A stretch of DNA of 64,000 nt from Plasmodiophora brassicae (Eukaryota > Endomyxa: Phytomyxea > Phytomyxea > Plasmodiophorida): contig CP145424.1 in assembly GCA_036867785.1 (NCBI GenBank), positions 496,001 to 560,000 of the forward strand, written 5' to 3'. The position numbers and the translations under genes were made by a program. The notes under the pieces are model-generated. The model made no database searches, was not told where the DNA came from, and saw nothing but the letters and a program-made list of their open reading frames with translations. The first letter of the stretch is position 1, and each line of letters begins with the position of its first letter. Below, one piece after another: positions 1 through 10,700 of the stretch.

Positions 1-741
1 GGCACCGTCGAAACGGAGCGACGCCGTGACAGACGAAATGCACTGCGCGATCAGACGGTTCAGGTTCGTGTACGTCGGGCGCTCAATGCCGAGGTTGCGA
101 CGGCAGATGTCGTACAGGGCCTCGTTGTCGACCATGAACGCGACATCGGAGTGCTCCATCATGGCGTGGGCGCACAGAACCGAGTTGTACGGCTCGACGA
201 CGGCCGTGGAGACCTGCGGCGACGGGTAGACGGCGAACTCGATCTTGGACTTCTTGCCGTAGTCGACCGACAGACGCTCGAGCAGCAGCGAACCGAAACC
301 ACTGCCGGTACCACCACCGAAGGCGTGGAAGATCATGAAGCCCTGCAGACCCGTGCAGTTGTCGGCCAGCTTGCGCAGGCGGTCGAGAACGAGGTCGATG
401 ACTTCCTTGCCGATCGTGTAGTGACCACGGGCGTAGTTGTTGGCGGCGTCCTCCTTGCCGCTGATCAACTGCTCCGGGTGGAACAGCTGACGGTACGTGC
501 CCGTGCGGACCTCATCGACGACGGTCGGCTCGAGGTCGACCATGACCGTACGCGGGACGTGCTTGCCGGCACCGGTCTCGGAGAAGAACGTGTTGAACGC
601 GTCATCGCCACCGCCGATCGTCTTGTCCGACGGCATCTGCCCATCGGGCTGGATGCCGTGCTCGAGGCAGAACAGCTCCCAGCAGGCGTTACCGGTCTGG
701 ACACCGGCCTGGCCGATGTGGATCGTGATGCACTCACGCAT
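1..741 (-). CDS. TUBA: alpha-tubulin, N-terminal 247 residues (cut by window edge)
   Basis: Reading the minus strand from ATG at 741 gives an uninterrupted frame of 247 codons that runs off the left edge. It opens with MREC, the alpha-type tubulin N terminus, and carries the GTP-binding tubulin signature GGGTGSG near residue 142. The codons are strongly C/G-ending, as expected for a highly expressed gene. Alpha-tubulin pairs with beta-tubulin to build microtubules, so it acts in the spindle and flagellar axoneme. No intron lies in the visible part, in contrast to most neighbours. The start is fixed by the universal MREC beginning. The C-terminal half, including any terminal tyrosine, is outside the window. 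Confidence 0.97.
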   Translation of the reverse strand, partial: MRECITIHIGQAGVQTGNACWELFCLEHGIQPDGQMPSDKTIGGGDDAFNTFFSETGAGKHVPRTVMVDLEPTVVDEVRTGTYRQLFHPEQLISGKEDAANNYARGHYTIGKEVIDLVLDRLRKLADNCTGLQGFMIFHAFGGGTGSGFGSLLLERLSVDYGKKSKIEFAVYPSPQVSTAVVEPYNSVLCAHAMMEHSDVAFMVDNEALYDICRRNLGIERPTYTNLNRLIAQCISSVTASLRFDGA

Positions 742-1080
742 GGTGGCGGTCGACGAGGAACGGAAGCGACGCTAGGTGCCGGGTCCGATCGTAGCGATCT
801 GTGCGGTGGAGCGAGGCGAGCGGACGGGCGCTGACACACGCGCACCCAAACACACAAAAACGCAAATGATGCGGCCAGTCACAGATTCCCCCGCCACGGG
901 GGGTGCGAGCGCGCGCGCGCGCTCCCGGGGTACGGTACCACCCGCGGTCGCATGTCCGAGCTCGGATTCGCTGGCGTCCCCAACCCCCTGCCAACACCCT
1001 TGCTGACTCCCTGTGCGCCCGCTGATTTTTTCCGGGGGCGCCGCGGCCGCGCACTCGCCCCCTTGGAGATCCGGACGGGG
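742..1080. other. intergenic, upstream region of alpha-tubulin
   Basis: No gene is supported. A run of alternating CG (about 909-921) inside a near-palindromic GC-rich stretch lies about 170 bases upstream of the tubulin start and may belong to its promoter. Open frames here are weak and share no recognisable family. Confidence 0.5.
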
Positions 1081-1531
1081 AGGCGATGGCGCCCTGGAAC
1101 AGGCCGACGAGGGCGGCGATGCGCTCGGAGAGCTGCCCGTCCATGGCGATGGTAAAGTGGCAGCCGTCGAACAGGGCCTGCAGCACGGCGATGACATGAG
1201 CGGGTACGCCTCGTCTCCGCAGCTTCGAGTACACGTGGACGCGGCGGGCGCTGTCGTACGCCTTCCTCATGTCGAGGAGGACCTCGATCAGGGGCTTGCG
1301 ACGCGACCACCCATACGGCTTCCGGGACGCCGATCCCTCGCCGGGACCCGAACTGCAGGTAGTGCATCTGGAGCCACCCCTTCAGGTGCATGTACGTGAT
1401 CAGACACGTCTCATACGCCTTCCTGAGGTGGGACTGCAGCGCGATGCCGTGCCAGTTGGACGGGTCAGCCGGCTCGGTGTTGCGCTTGTGGACGGGCACA
1501 ACGAGCGCCGACCGCCATTCAGACGGCACGA
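1081..1531 (-). mobile_element. LINE (non-LTR) reverse transcriptase fragment, left copy
   Basis: The minus strand encodes part of a non-LTR reverse transcriptase. It begins with the typical fingers region (PSEWRSALVVPVHK, then DPSNWHGIAL), continues through SHLRKAY, and reaches the palm motif DMRKAYDS, whose first Asp is the catalytic one in this family, and then QGAIASP. The reading needs frame changes and lacks 23 bases present in the right copy, and no 5' region, endonuclease or 3' tail is seen. It is therefore a dead, truncated fragment. About 350 bases of it form one arm of an inverted repeat with the next feature. Confidence 0.8.
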
Positions 1532-1905
1532 GCTGCAGTCCCACCTCAGGAAGGCGTACCAGACGTGCCTCATCACGTACATGCACCTGAAGGGGTGGCT
1601 CTAGATGCACTACCTGCAGTTCGGGTCCCGGCGAGGGATCGGCGTCCCGGAAGCCGTATGGGTGGCGGACGAGCTCACCGCCCACTGGGCGTCGCGTCGC
1701 AAGCCCCTGATCGAGGTCCTCCTCGACATGAGGAAGGTGTACCACAGCGCCCGCCGCGTCCACGTGTACTCGAAGCTGCGGAGACGAGGCGTACCCGCTC
1801 ATGTCATCGCCGTGCTGCAGGCCCTGTTCGACGGTTGCCACTTTATCATCGCCATGGACGGGCAGCTCTCCGAGCGCATCGCCGCTCTCGTCGGCCTGTT
1901 CCAGA
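1094..1905. repeat. inverted repeat, arms about 347 and 374 bp, 91-bp spacer
   Basis: Bases 1094-1440 are the near-perfect reverse complement of 1532-1905; the main difference is a 23-base gap in the left arm. The spacer 1441-1531 holds LINE sequence present only in the left copy. Both inner boundaries fall at a CTGCAG. A transcript through it could fold into a long hairpin. Confidence 0.85.
1532..1905 (+). mobile_element. LINE reverse transcriptase fragment, right (inverted) copy
   Basis: The plus strand repeats the same reverse transcriptase stretch in the opposite orientation, from the SHLRKAY region to the end of the palm segment (LVGLFQ). It keeps the 23 bases missing from the left copy. 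The catalytic stretch reads DMRKVYHS, so it differs from the left copy near the active-site Asp, and a stop codon lies early in the frame. The match to the left copy begins and ends abruptly at 1532 and 1905. It looks inactive and rather young, given the high identity of the arms. Confidence 0.8.
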
Positions 1906-2140
1906 CCCTTCTGCCTCGCGGGCATCTTTCCGCTCCATATCGACAAGGTTTCCCTAGACAGTATGCTGCGAACAGATGCGATGTGATCATTCGCTACCGA
2001 TTACATACATGGGGAACGCAGTTGCTCGTCGAATTGCAGAGGGGGCTCGTTCCAAACCAGCCAAGATTCTTCAGGTACGCAGGGGGGTATCCCGGTCGAT
2101 CCGGCACGGAGATGACCTTCTGCCTCATGTTGTATGGCTA

Positions 2141-3072
2141 ATGATGCCGGTCATCTCCCTCGTGGCTGTATGCCTGCTAGGCCTGAGCATGTTTCCTGTT
2201 GCCAGAGGTGCCATGCGCACTGCTCCTGGAACAACGACGTATGCCCTGTCAATCGCTCCGTTCGCCGGGTCTGGTATACTCAATCGTCGACAACGTCTAG
2301 GCTGTATTCGAGTGCTGTCGCAGACGGAGCCGTCGTGACCGGGTTCATGTTCACTACGCCGCTGCAGGCATCGACATGCCTCGACGCTGATGCGCAGGCG
2401 ATTGCCCAGCTGCGCGATGATATAGAAACCAGCACGGGCATCTCCAATACGCGCCTAGTCAACCTGGGCATAGCCTCGGAGGACGGGCCGCCTCAGGTCT
2501 GCGATCTTAACTTCATTATCTTGCCTCCAGATGGCCCATCCGCTATCACGACCGACCAGTTCAGGAGGTTCTTTGGGCCCACAAACGCGAAACTCATGTC
2601 CAACCCCATCATGTCAACAGCGTTGCAACCGATGCGGACAGTGGTCTCTGCCATGCTTGTCAAGAGGTGTGCTGGCGTTTACATCGAAGTTGGCGCGCCT
2701 TCGGATTCATGCCCAGATCAGCAAATTACACAGCCACAGGGGTGGCTGTCGATCGCGACCGTTATCGTGACCGGCCTCGTTGCCATCGGCGTCCTGCTCA
2801 TCGTCCTCGCCGTGATGCTCGCCAATCGCATGCGACCCTTCCTGTGGGGGGCGAAACCGGCCGTGGTCCGCGTCGAGCCGAATTTCGGGTTGGCGATGCC
2901 CCTGCCGAGCAACAAGGTCTACGACGACACGGGCAGGACGTTCATGTACCGGACGCCGGAGTTCCTCAAGAAGGCCATCGCGGGACGGAAAAAGCAAGAC
3001 AGGTACCAGCAGCAGCATTCGGACACGAACGTTGACAACTACCCTATCGCCATTATGAATGTAACGTCATAG
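2141..3072 (+). CDS. type I membrane protein of unknown function
   Basis: ATG at 2141 starts a 44-residue first exon with a clear signal peptide (MMPVISLVAVCLLGL...). A GT-AG intron at 2274-2323 (50 nt) joins it in frame to a long second exon, giving about 293 residues. The middle is an ectodomain with several Cys (TSTCLDAD, KRCAGVY, DSCPDQ). One transmembrane helix follows (WLSIATVIVTGLVAIGVLLIV) and then a basic cytoplasmic tail ending at 3072. I do not recognise the family. The signal peptide frame and the ectodomain frame differ, and only the intron reconciles them, which supports the model. Confidence 0.7.
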
Positions 3073-3247
3073 AGCGGACATTTTGCCCAGACGGCCATGC
3101 TGCCCATGCAGTGCCTAACTGCACATGCCGCCGTGCAGTCTCCAGCAAAAAAAGGGCGTGCAGACATTGGTGGGATTTTTGGCGCGACAGGGACCGGGTA
3201 GGTAACGGCAGTGCAGCTGCAGCTGCACCAGGCCGTCATTTGGGATA

Positions 3248-4522
3248 ATGGCGTCGTGTCTGACGGTGGGGGCGGCGCTGCCGCACCTGATCGACCCGAT
3301 GTCGAGCCGGGCGCCGTCGTTCCAGGCGCTGCTGGACGGGGCGGGGCCGGCGTCGTCGATCGCCGCCGAGCCGGTCGTCTGGGCGAAGCGGCCCGTCCTG
3401 TCCATTGCGCAGTCGTGGACCATCGCCGCGTACCGCCGCGCCCGCCTTGACATCCGGGCGCAGTCGGGCCAGTCGGTGATTGTCGTTGGCGCGGATGCCG
3501 TCATCGTCCCCGATGATCGACATCGCATCCGTGTCGGTGTCGATCTCAACAACGATGAACGCGTCCGGGCGTCTTGCGAGATCGATCGACGCATTAACGA
3601 CGATCTTGTTGTAACGGTGGGCATTGACGACACGTTGTCACCTGTATTTCGAACCGGGTTCGTGCTGGACCCAAACGCGACCGTCTATGCATCGGTCTCT
3701 GCGGACGGGCGACTGGAATACGACTTTGTCGTTTCTAAACCCGACGGCCCACGGATTCGCCTCGGTGCCACGAATGCAGGTCAGGCGCGAGTCCACATCT
3801 CGTGGCCTTTACCAATGTACAATTGCCGCGGGTATGCCCGATTCGAACCTACTGCGTCGGAGGTCGGCCTGTCGTTGCGTGTCAATGACGCAACCCGGCT
3901 TCAGTTTGGCATTGAACGCCACCAAGAGTCGCTGTTCTCGGTCCGGTTTCGTTTCCGGTTCAAACATTTCGTGCTGTCATTGCCGTTTGCCGTCTCGGAC
4001 GAAATTATCGTGGTCGCTGCTCTAACGATCCCAGTCGTCGTGTTTTCTCTTTCGAAACTGTTGCAACGTCGACGAGGAAAACAGGCACGTGTTGATGTTC
4101 GCACGCGAATCGCGGCGTTTCTCGCCGTGCGCAAGGCGGCCCTGGATCAGCAGGACGCAATGGCTGCTGAAGCACGATCGCGAACGCAATCTGAACGAGA
4201 CGTCGACGGCCTCGTCATTTCGTCAGCAGTGTTCTACGTCGAATGCGATGACGACAAGCGCCAGATTGGGAAGGAATTTGCACCCGAATTGGATGTCACG
4301 ATACCTCTGCAGTTCTGGGTGACAGGATCCCAGTTGCACCTGACGACTGCCCCGAAACGGGACATGCTCGGCTTCTGCCGGCCGTTCTGCGTTGCTGGCG
4401 CCCGCAAACCTGCCATGCTCCGCGTCGAATACTACTGGAGGCGGCGGCTGCACAGATGCACGATCAGTGAACACGAGCCGCTCCACTTGCCCGACCCCAG
4501 ACATGAGGTCATCCGGGACTGA
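3248..4522 (+). CDS. DNAJC11: DNAJC11-like protein lacking the J domain
   Basis: A single open frame of 424 residues. Its last 150 or so residues match the conserved C-terminal domain of DNAJC11 (DUF3395): a GLVI..A.FYVE strand, then LDVTIPLQFWV, then a tail on the pattern LRVEYYWR..LH...I.E.EPLHLP. The middle is rich in beta strands, as in DNAJC11, with one hydrophobic segment (IIVVAALTIPVVVFSL, about residue 257-272). DNAJC11 family proteins work at mitochondrial contact sites with the MICOS/SAM complex. They normally start with an HPD-containing J domain. None is found here, and the 175 bases back to the preceding stop are too short for one without a distant exon. The gene is convergent with the J-protein gene that follows. 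Confidence 0.75.
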   Translation: MASCLTVGAALPHLIDPMSSRAPSFQALLDGAGPASSIAAEPVVWAKRPVLSIAQSWTIAAYRRARLDIRAQSGQSVIVVGADAVIVPDDRHRIRVGVDLNNDERVRASCEIDRRINDDLVVTVGIDDTLSPVFRTGFVLDPNATVYASVSADGRLEYDFVVSKPDGPRIRLGATNAGQARVHISWPLPMYNCRGYARFEPTASEVGLSLRVNDATRLQFGIERHQESLFSVRFRFRFKHFVLSLPFAVSDEIIVVAALTIPVVVFSLSKLLQRRRGKQARVDVRTRIAAFLAVRKAALDQQDAMAAEARSRTQSERDVDGLVISSAVFYVECDDDKRQIGKEFAPELDVTIPLQFWVTGSQLHLTTAPKRDMLGFCRPFCVAGARKPAMLRVEYYWRRRLHRCTISEHEPLHLPDPRHEVIRD

Positions 4523-4585
4523 CCAATATACGTCATTGTTGAGACCAGCGCGCTCGAACTAGCGCAGTGAATTCAACGCAGTCGC

Positions 4586-5696
4586 TCAATTCATTACGGC
4601 AGGTCTTTCCTGGAGGTACTCGCCACCGACGATATGCGCAAAGGCGATCAGGGCTGCCGTGATTAACGACAGCACGATCATGTAAGCCGACACGAAATAG
4701 GCCTTCGGACGGGCCGTTGACGTTTTCGTCCGGAAGTGGATGTAGCAAATGATGCTGAACACGAACAGGACAGGAATACGGATGCCGAGTCCGCCCCAAG
4801 GCCACATGCGGCCGCCAGGGCACACCGCATCCCAGGTGCGCATCAGCAATGATGAGCCTTTCACCAGCGTTAGTGCCTCATCGCGAGTCCACCCGGTCCA
4901 GTCAATGATCGACCGGACGATGCTGGCGTCATCGACGTCGTCGCCAAGATCGTCTCTCATGTGCGATGTCGCCATGGAGCGCGCCAGGCACACACTGGTG
5001 CCAATGGCCTCGTTCACGAAATCGACCACGCCCAGCATCGACGACATGGACATCACCCCGGTTAACATTGCACGTGAAACCTGCGACGCCATCCCCATAG
5101 CAGTTCCTAGAAGGTTTCGACGAAGCCTCGGTCTCCACGAACCGCTGGGCAACGTTTTAGGGCACGAGGACCTGGGGCACTCCCTAACAACAGCAACTTA
5201 CAGCGGAAGGCGGAAGGTGCCGCGGGGCATAAAATCCTGGCAGTACCGGATGTTGTTGGCCTCCATCTCGACATGAGCGGTGAACCAGCTGAACACGCTG
5301 TCGTACTCAGCGAGCGTGCCCAGGCGCACGCGACGAATCGCCTCCGCCTTGGCATCGTTCAGCCGCTTGAACAGGTCGTCGGCGTCATCGCCCAGGATCG
5401 CCCTGGCCTTATCCGGGTGCAGGCAAACGGCCGCCGCGCGAAACTCCTGGTCAATCTGACGAACGCGCTCGGACCGGTCCTGCCACGCCTTCACTGCGAT
5501 CCGACAGAACCGTTCCCTGTAGTCGACCTGGGCGGCCGCCTGGCACCCTGCCCCGTTGACGTACACGTCAGGCACGCGTGCGGCAACCGGCAGTATAAAC
5601 CCTACGCTTGGAGAAGGAAGCATTGGCGGCTGCGCCCGCAGACGCTGATGCGAACAGGGCAAGTACGAATACGACGCTGGGCGCCAGTGCCAGCAT
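4586..5696 (-). CDS. secretory-pathway membrane J-domain protein
   Basis: Three exons on the minus strand: 5696-5606, 5547-5202 and 5144-4586 (introns of 58 and 57 nt), 331 residues. The first exon is a signal peptide (MLALAPSVVFVLALFASASA). The second carries a J-domain core with the obligatory HPD (CLHPDKARAILGDDADDLF, then RLNDAKAEA), the motif that stimulates Hsp70 ATPase. The third has two hydrophobic helices near the C terminus (LFVFSIICYIHF and AYMIVLSLITAALIAFAHIV). The likely role is a co-chaperone facing the ER lumen, working with a BiP-type Hsp70. The start was chosen because only this ATG gives a signal peptide and an in-frame splice. The exact family is not recognised. Confidence 0.75.
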
Positions 5697-5827
5697 CGCT
5701 GCGCTGGATTGCCGTACGGAGTAAAACCTGCCAGCTCGACGTGCCCCCCAGTTGCAGCTTCTCCGCTCAGTCAGTCACGCACCACCTCGTTAGGTCCACG
5801 CCGTTCGCGCTGTCGAATTTGGCGCTC

Positions 5828-6370
5828 ATGGTGGTGGGGCGGCCTGCGTCGTGGATATCCCTTCTCCTTATAGCTGTGCTGGTGGTGGTGGCCGGCCGTG
5901 CCGACAACCTGCCGAGGACACGGGGACGGCATCGATCGGTTGGCCGACGGGTGGCCGGCGGGCTCGCCGGCGCCGTCGTTGTCGGGGCTGCGATTCGAGG
6001 CATGCTTCGCAGGCGACATGTGTCGGGTCGTCCTGTCGCGACGACGACCACTCGGGCGCCGTCCGCGGACGATGCCCGGGGGCCCGCCTCGGTCGCTGTG
6101 CGGATCGCATCGATCGTATTCGGTCTGCTGGCCGCCATCCTGTCGGTCGGGGTCGTCTGCGCCTGCCGAACCCGTCAGCAGTACGCGATCCGGCGCGCTC
6201 GCGATAAGGGCTGGGCCGTGAAACGCGCTCGGCTATCGTACCACGGCCACCCGCCTCTCCCCGTCGTCGCCATCGACGACGACGACGACGACGACCCGCT
6301 GCAGCACGGTTTCCGCCCCACTATCGCTCCCCGGGCCTACGATCCCGATCTCCTACACCTGCTCAGATAA
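5828..6370 (+). CDS. small membrane protein with signal peptide
   Basis: ATG at 5828 opens a 180-residue frame. It has an N-terminal signal-like helix (SWISLLLIAVLVVVAG), a basic Gly/Ala-rich segment, a Thr-rich linker and a strong transmembrane helix (IVFGLLAAILSVGVVCAC, about residue 97-114). A basic cytoplasmic part follows, with a run of seven Asp encoded by GAC repeats (6280-6300). No family is recognised. The gene starts about 130 bases from the divergent J-protein start, so the two may share a promoter. Confidence 0.5.
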   Translation: MVVGRPASWISLLLIAVLVVVAGRADNLPRTRGRHRSVGRRVAGGLAGAVVVGAAIRGMLRRRHVSGRPVATTTTRAPSADDARGPASVAVRIASIVFGLLAAILSVGVVCACRTRQQYAIRRARDKGWAVKRARLSYHGHPPLPVVAIDDDDDDDPLQHGFRPTIAPRAYDPDLLHLLR

Positions 6371-6440
6371 CGTCGCCCCCGATGTGTCAGTGCGTCGTCC
6401 TGTGTCTGGGCCCGGGCACGCTCGTTTAAATGGCACTCTG

Positions 6441-6998
6441 CTAGCTGTCCGGCTGCACCTTGACGTCGCCGATGGCGTCCGGGTGCTTCAGCTTCATGTG
6501 CAGATTCAGAGCCGGGGCCTACGACGACAGGCGGTTCGGAGGGCGCCACGTGCAGCGTCAATGGTGGTGGGCGTTCCATACCGATCCGTACGCCTTCTCG
6601 CACCCCTGGTACGTGCACGCGTACTTCCGATCCACCTAGACGATCGCGTCACGTGCCCGGATGGCGGTATACGACGACGGCTTGTGTACCTGGGACGCAA
6701 GCGCCCGTCTGCGCTTCCTGAACGGGTACGCCGGCGGGTAATACGAGCAGGCGATGACCGGGACTGGGCGCCCTGGCACGATCGTCGCCGCCGGGAACGA
6801 CAGGCCGTCGCGACTCATCGCGCCACTATACCCTGGGCCTGTCAACGGGTTCATCCGGACCCTGCCGACAGGGTCAGCGGCCACCCAGTCCAACAGGCGA
6901 GTTCCGGGTCGTCCTCACAGGGAACCGTCGTCGAAGTGCGCCTGGTCCTGGTAGACGGGAGTGGCGATGGACGGGAGCGGGTCGTCCGCCAGGGCCAT
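6441..6998 (-). CDS. small C2H2 zinc-finger protein
   Basis: Four short exons on the minus strand (6998-6919, 6861-6690, 6635-6582, 6518-6441; introns 57, 54 and 63 nt) give 127 residues. The C-terminal part is one C2H2 finger, CTYQGC then 12 residues then HMKLKH, so C-x4-C-x12-H-x5-H; an intron splits it. The finger resembles single fingers of the K-x-C-x4-C type with a long last spacing, usually nucleic-acid binding. The rest is Pro-rich and unknown. The start at 6998 is the least certain part; more 5' exons could lie up to about 7400. Confidence 0.6.
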
Positions 6999-7747
6999 CG
7001 TCTCGCCAGGGACGAACACGGGAACCGAACAGGACGCGTGCGACGCAGACCATGACATCGTTAGGCACGACGCGTGACTCTTGGGATACCTGCTGTCGCA
7101 CGTCAAGAGGCCGGCTCGAGCACCGACCCAAGGCCCATCCCACATCAAGGTTGAACCGTACGCGGACGGTGCCGACGACAACGACCCTGCAGGCATGCGG
7201 GGGCCCGTTGTCCCTCTGCTGAAACCCGGGACCTGTTAGCCGATCGCGTTCCCGACGTACGCGATGCGACCGCTCACCTGGGCGAGTCGTCATTCAGCTT
7301 TGGCGCCGGGCGTGGCGTGCGGAACGCTGACCCGGCAGAGCACCCGATGGCTGGGCCGCGTCGCAGACTAGTCGCCATGACGTCCAGCACGACGACGAGT
7401 CGGCAGGGGAACGTCGCCGAATAAGCCTCTTTTAAACTGCGAATAAGCGCGCCCGGCGAGAAGGGTACGCGACCCGGGCGTATAAGTCCCACGAGTACGC
7501 CAGCGCGACGCTAGGGGACCGAGTCGTACGAGCGGGCGACGCCAACAACCAACCGTCTCCAGTCACACGGTATGACGGCGTGCGACCGTTCGACCGGTGA
7601 AGCGTCGCGCTAAACGGTTGCCCGCCTTCTTCGTGGTTGGCGCCAGACACTGCCCGCGCTACTCCCGGTCACAGATACGCCATGCAGCCAAATGGGGGAT
7701 AGGCACGTGACGGCGTATACAAGCCCGGACTGGCGGGCGATGGTGCC
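6999..7747. other. region without a supported gene
   Basis: Several short minus-strand frames occur and one GTGAGC donor-like site lies near 7275, so extra 5' exons of the zinc-finger gene are possible. I cannot join any of them in frame with confidence. A TTTAAAAG stretch on the minus strand near 7430 could be a TATA-like element. Confidence 0.35.
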
Positions 7748-10700
7748 CTAGGGCGTCGCGGCCGCCTTGCGCAGCTGCTCGCTGACGTAGGCGATGCGGT
7801 CGACGACGATGGCGTCCACGCCGAACTTGCGGGACACCTCCAGGTTCCGGACGTCGTTGTTCGCCGAGCTCCACGTCGCTAGGACCAAGCCGGTCGCCTT
7901 GATCGTCGTGATGATTTTCGGTGCCTGTCGTCCGGTCAACACACACAACGGCAATCGCATCACGCGCGGCCCGCTCGCCTTCAGCAACGGGTCCGCATAC
8001 GACACGATGCCGACCAGGTTCTGGCGCTTGGCGAAACGGATCGCTTCGCGAATGGATTGGCCTGTGCGGTGTCGTGAGTTAGCGCGTGACGCGGGAACGC
8101 CATTCGCGAACCTCGTGGATCCCAGCAGGGCGAGGCGCCCGCCTCCGTCAGGAAGAACACGGGGTACGACGGCTGCTTCAGGCAGGTGATCGTGCAGATG
8201 TCCGGGTCGAATGACGAGAATATGATCCGACGCGACCCCGCATGGTCGAACACGGTCTGTTGTCGGGTTCATGTGAGACACAGCCGACACCACGCTGCGT
8301 GTTAGCCTGACCTTCAGGACCGCGTCCACGTAGTCGTTCCTGCTTGCATACTTGATGCCGATCTCAGCCTGCGTGATATCCGGGGGATACTTCAGTTCGA
8401 CGTTGAACCCGACGTGTTCTGGGACGTCCTTGAAACAGTCAGACAGCAGCGGGTACTTATCCTTGATCTCGAGCGCGATCGACTGGGAGCTCGCGCTCAG
8501 GCGCTGATGGTGCTTGTGCAAATCGACGTCATCCCGGGTCTTGAGCGGGCGGCCATGCGCACGCTGCCTTAATGTCAGGAACTGTTCAAGGGTAATTGCC
8601 GACACTGGTATAGGAGGAATCTGCAGAGATGCAGGAATCAGTTCACAACCGCGCCGGGCTCGTACGGGACGTACGCCTTTAGCATTCGGCAAGTGGAATG
8701 ACCAGTCGTGGTAGATAATCGGCACCAAGTCCCGGGTCAACTGGACGTCAAACCTATGCAACGTGTAAGCATCGCTGCGGCAATATCGGCGGTACTCTAG
8801 AAACCGACTCGATGTACTCTGCGCCAAGCGTGGCGGCTGTGACGAAGCTCAGGATGGTGTTTTCTTGAGTCTTCAGTCTAGCACCGTAGCGTGAACGATT
8901 GGCCATGACACATACCACCAGGGAGCAACCTTCTCGGTGCCTGCACTTGCTTCGAATAGTACTTGGTGGCACCCGCACCCCTATGCCCAATCAACTTCGT
9001 TGACTTACTGAAGCATCGCCCGAGGACGCTCTTCATATTGTCATGGATGAACGGCCGGATGACGAGAAATTCAAAACTAACGAGGCACCATGTCACGAAG
9101 TGATAGCGTTTGAGGTGGACGATCGGCTATACCTGCACTCTCCAACCGGGTTCGTGGACGCAGAGCCGAACAAGGGGATTGTGGTACGACCCTATGGAGA
9201 CGTATCAGACGCAGCAGAGAAACGAAAACACACGTTGCACCGACTTCGCCTTCCATCAACAGCGCACTGGACATGACGGCACCTGATCCCAGGCGAAATC
9301 CTTTCCCACAGAACACGTCGAACACAACGCAGAACTCTGGCAGCTCGCCCTTCTGAGGTCTGATCTGTTGTCGTTCAGTCGATTACCAATGGGTCTGCAT
9401 GTCGTTCACAGAGCAATCAGTGCACCTGGAACGTGATATTCTCCATGACGTCTTGCATGGGCAACGGTACGTGACGGGTTGTCTTACGGCCCATCGCGAC
9501 GTATCCAACATTGATGAGGTCAGGTGTTTCAAGGCCGAATATTCGCACACAGGGCTTGCTCTTTTCGCCAGTGACGTGTCCGAGCCGAATGTGGAGCTGA
9601 TGGTCAGAGACCAACCATCCCTGACTGGTCCACATCTCGCCCGCGTCCACCCCGTGCTGATACCCGAAGAACCCATCATCGATAATGTTCACAGCATGCA
9701 TCGATGCCTCAAACTTGTGATGCGATGCGTTAGACGAGTGCCTAGCTTGACCGGCAAGAGATTACTTACAACGCGATTCACTGGCAGAACTTCCCAAACT
9801 TCAAGAACATCTTGCGCCATGATCAGGTACTGTGCAATGGGCGCCACTCAGAACGCTGGAGGAAGATCTGCAGATGTCCACGTACCTTGTACTCCAAGCG
9901 GCTGCTGTACGGGACGTAGAGCGTCACTGTCCAGGTTGACAGCTCGTTCTCAGTGGAATCTGGACGCGTGCAGTTAGCCATTGCTCATACGGACTACCAT
10001 CTCAGCTACCGGTAACGTCAGCAGGGACGTCAACCAAGAGTGTCGGGTCAACCTGATCCATTCGGATCGATCGAAATGGGTCCCATGACCTGAACCGGAA
10101 ACGTTAATGTCGGGCACTGCAACCTTGACGAGGAACATGTCGGACCCTGCGAAACTTTGGTTCCCACAAATGCAGACGTATCGTTGCGGTTGGACTCGAG
10201 CACGAACTCGGAACGTCACCTGACGATTAATGAGATGCGACACCAAACTGGAACCCGTAGCAACACAACCTTGCATGCCGCAGTGGGACTGATGTCAGAA
10301 CCTGACAACCTGGCTGTAGACGAATGTCGATGCGGTTCTCCGACAACAATATGCTCGTCTTCGACAGGGACCTTGACGAACGCGGATCAGCTCCCATGAG
10401 AGACATGACAGAGTGATGGTACCTCGGTGTGAACTGGAGCACTTTCTGCATACTTTCGCGCCTTGCTCACTTCTTTCCTTGATGTTGGCGTGAGGTCTTC
10501 GTCGTTGGGTTCTGGAAACAATGACGCCAGCTCGAGGTGCCCGCAGTACAGCGAATAGTCACGAGGCGTCCACCCGAACCGGTCCCTTGCGTGGCTGTTC
10601 GCGCCGATTTCCAATAACATCTATTCATTCATCAGATATCCTTATTTCGCATGACGTCGGTATTACGCCTGACCTTGACGGACGTCTCTCTGCCGTAGTA

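Noticed and set aside
151-834. Long plus-strand frame opposite alpha-tubulin
   Set aside because: It is the antisense shadow of the tubulin gene, produced by strong third-position GC bias.
1081-1905. Retroviral or LTR origin of the reverse-transcriptase fragments
   Set aside because: The motif style is that of non-LTR elements, and no terminal repeats, protease or capsid parts are seen.
879-1946. A single 355-codon minus-strand gene
   Set aside because: It runs through both arms of the LINE palindrome and changes frame relative to the reverse transcriptase, so it is not one real protein.
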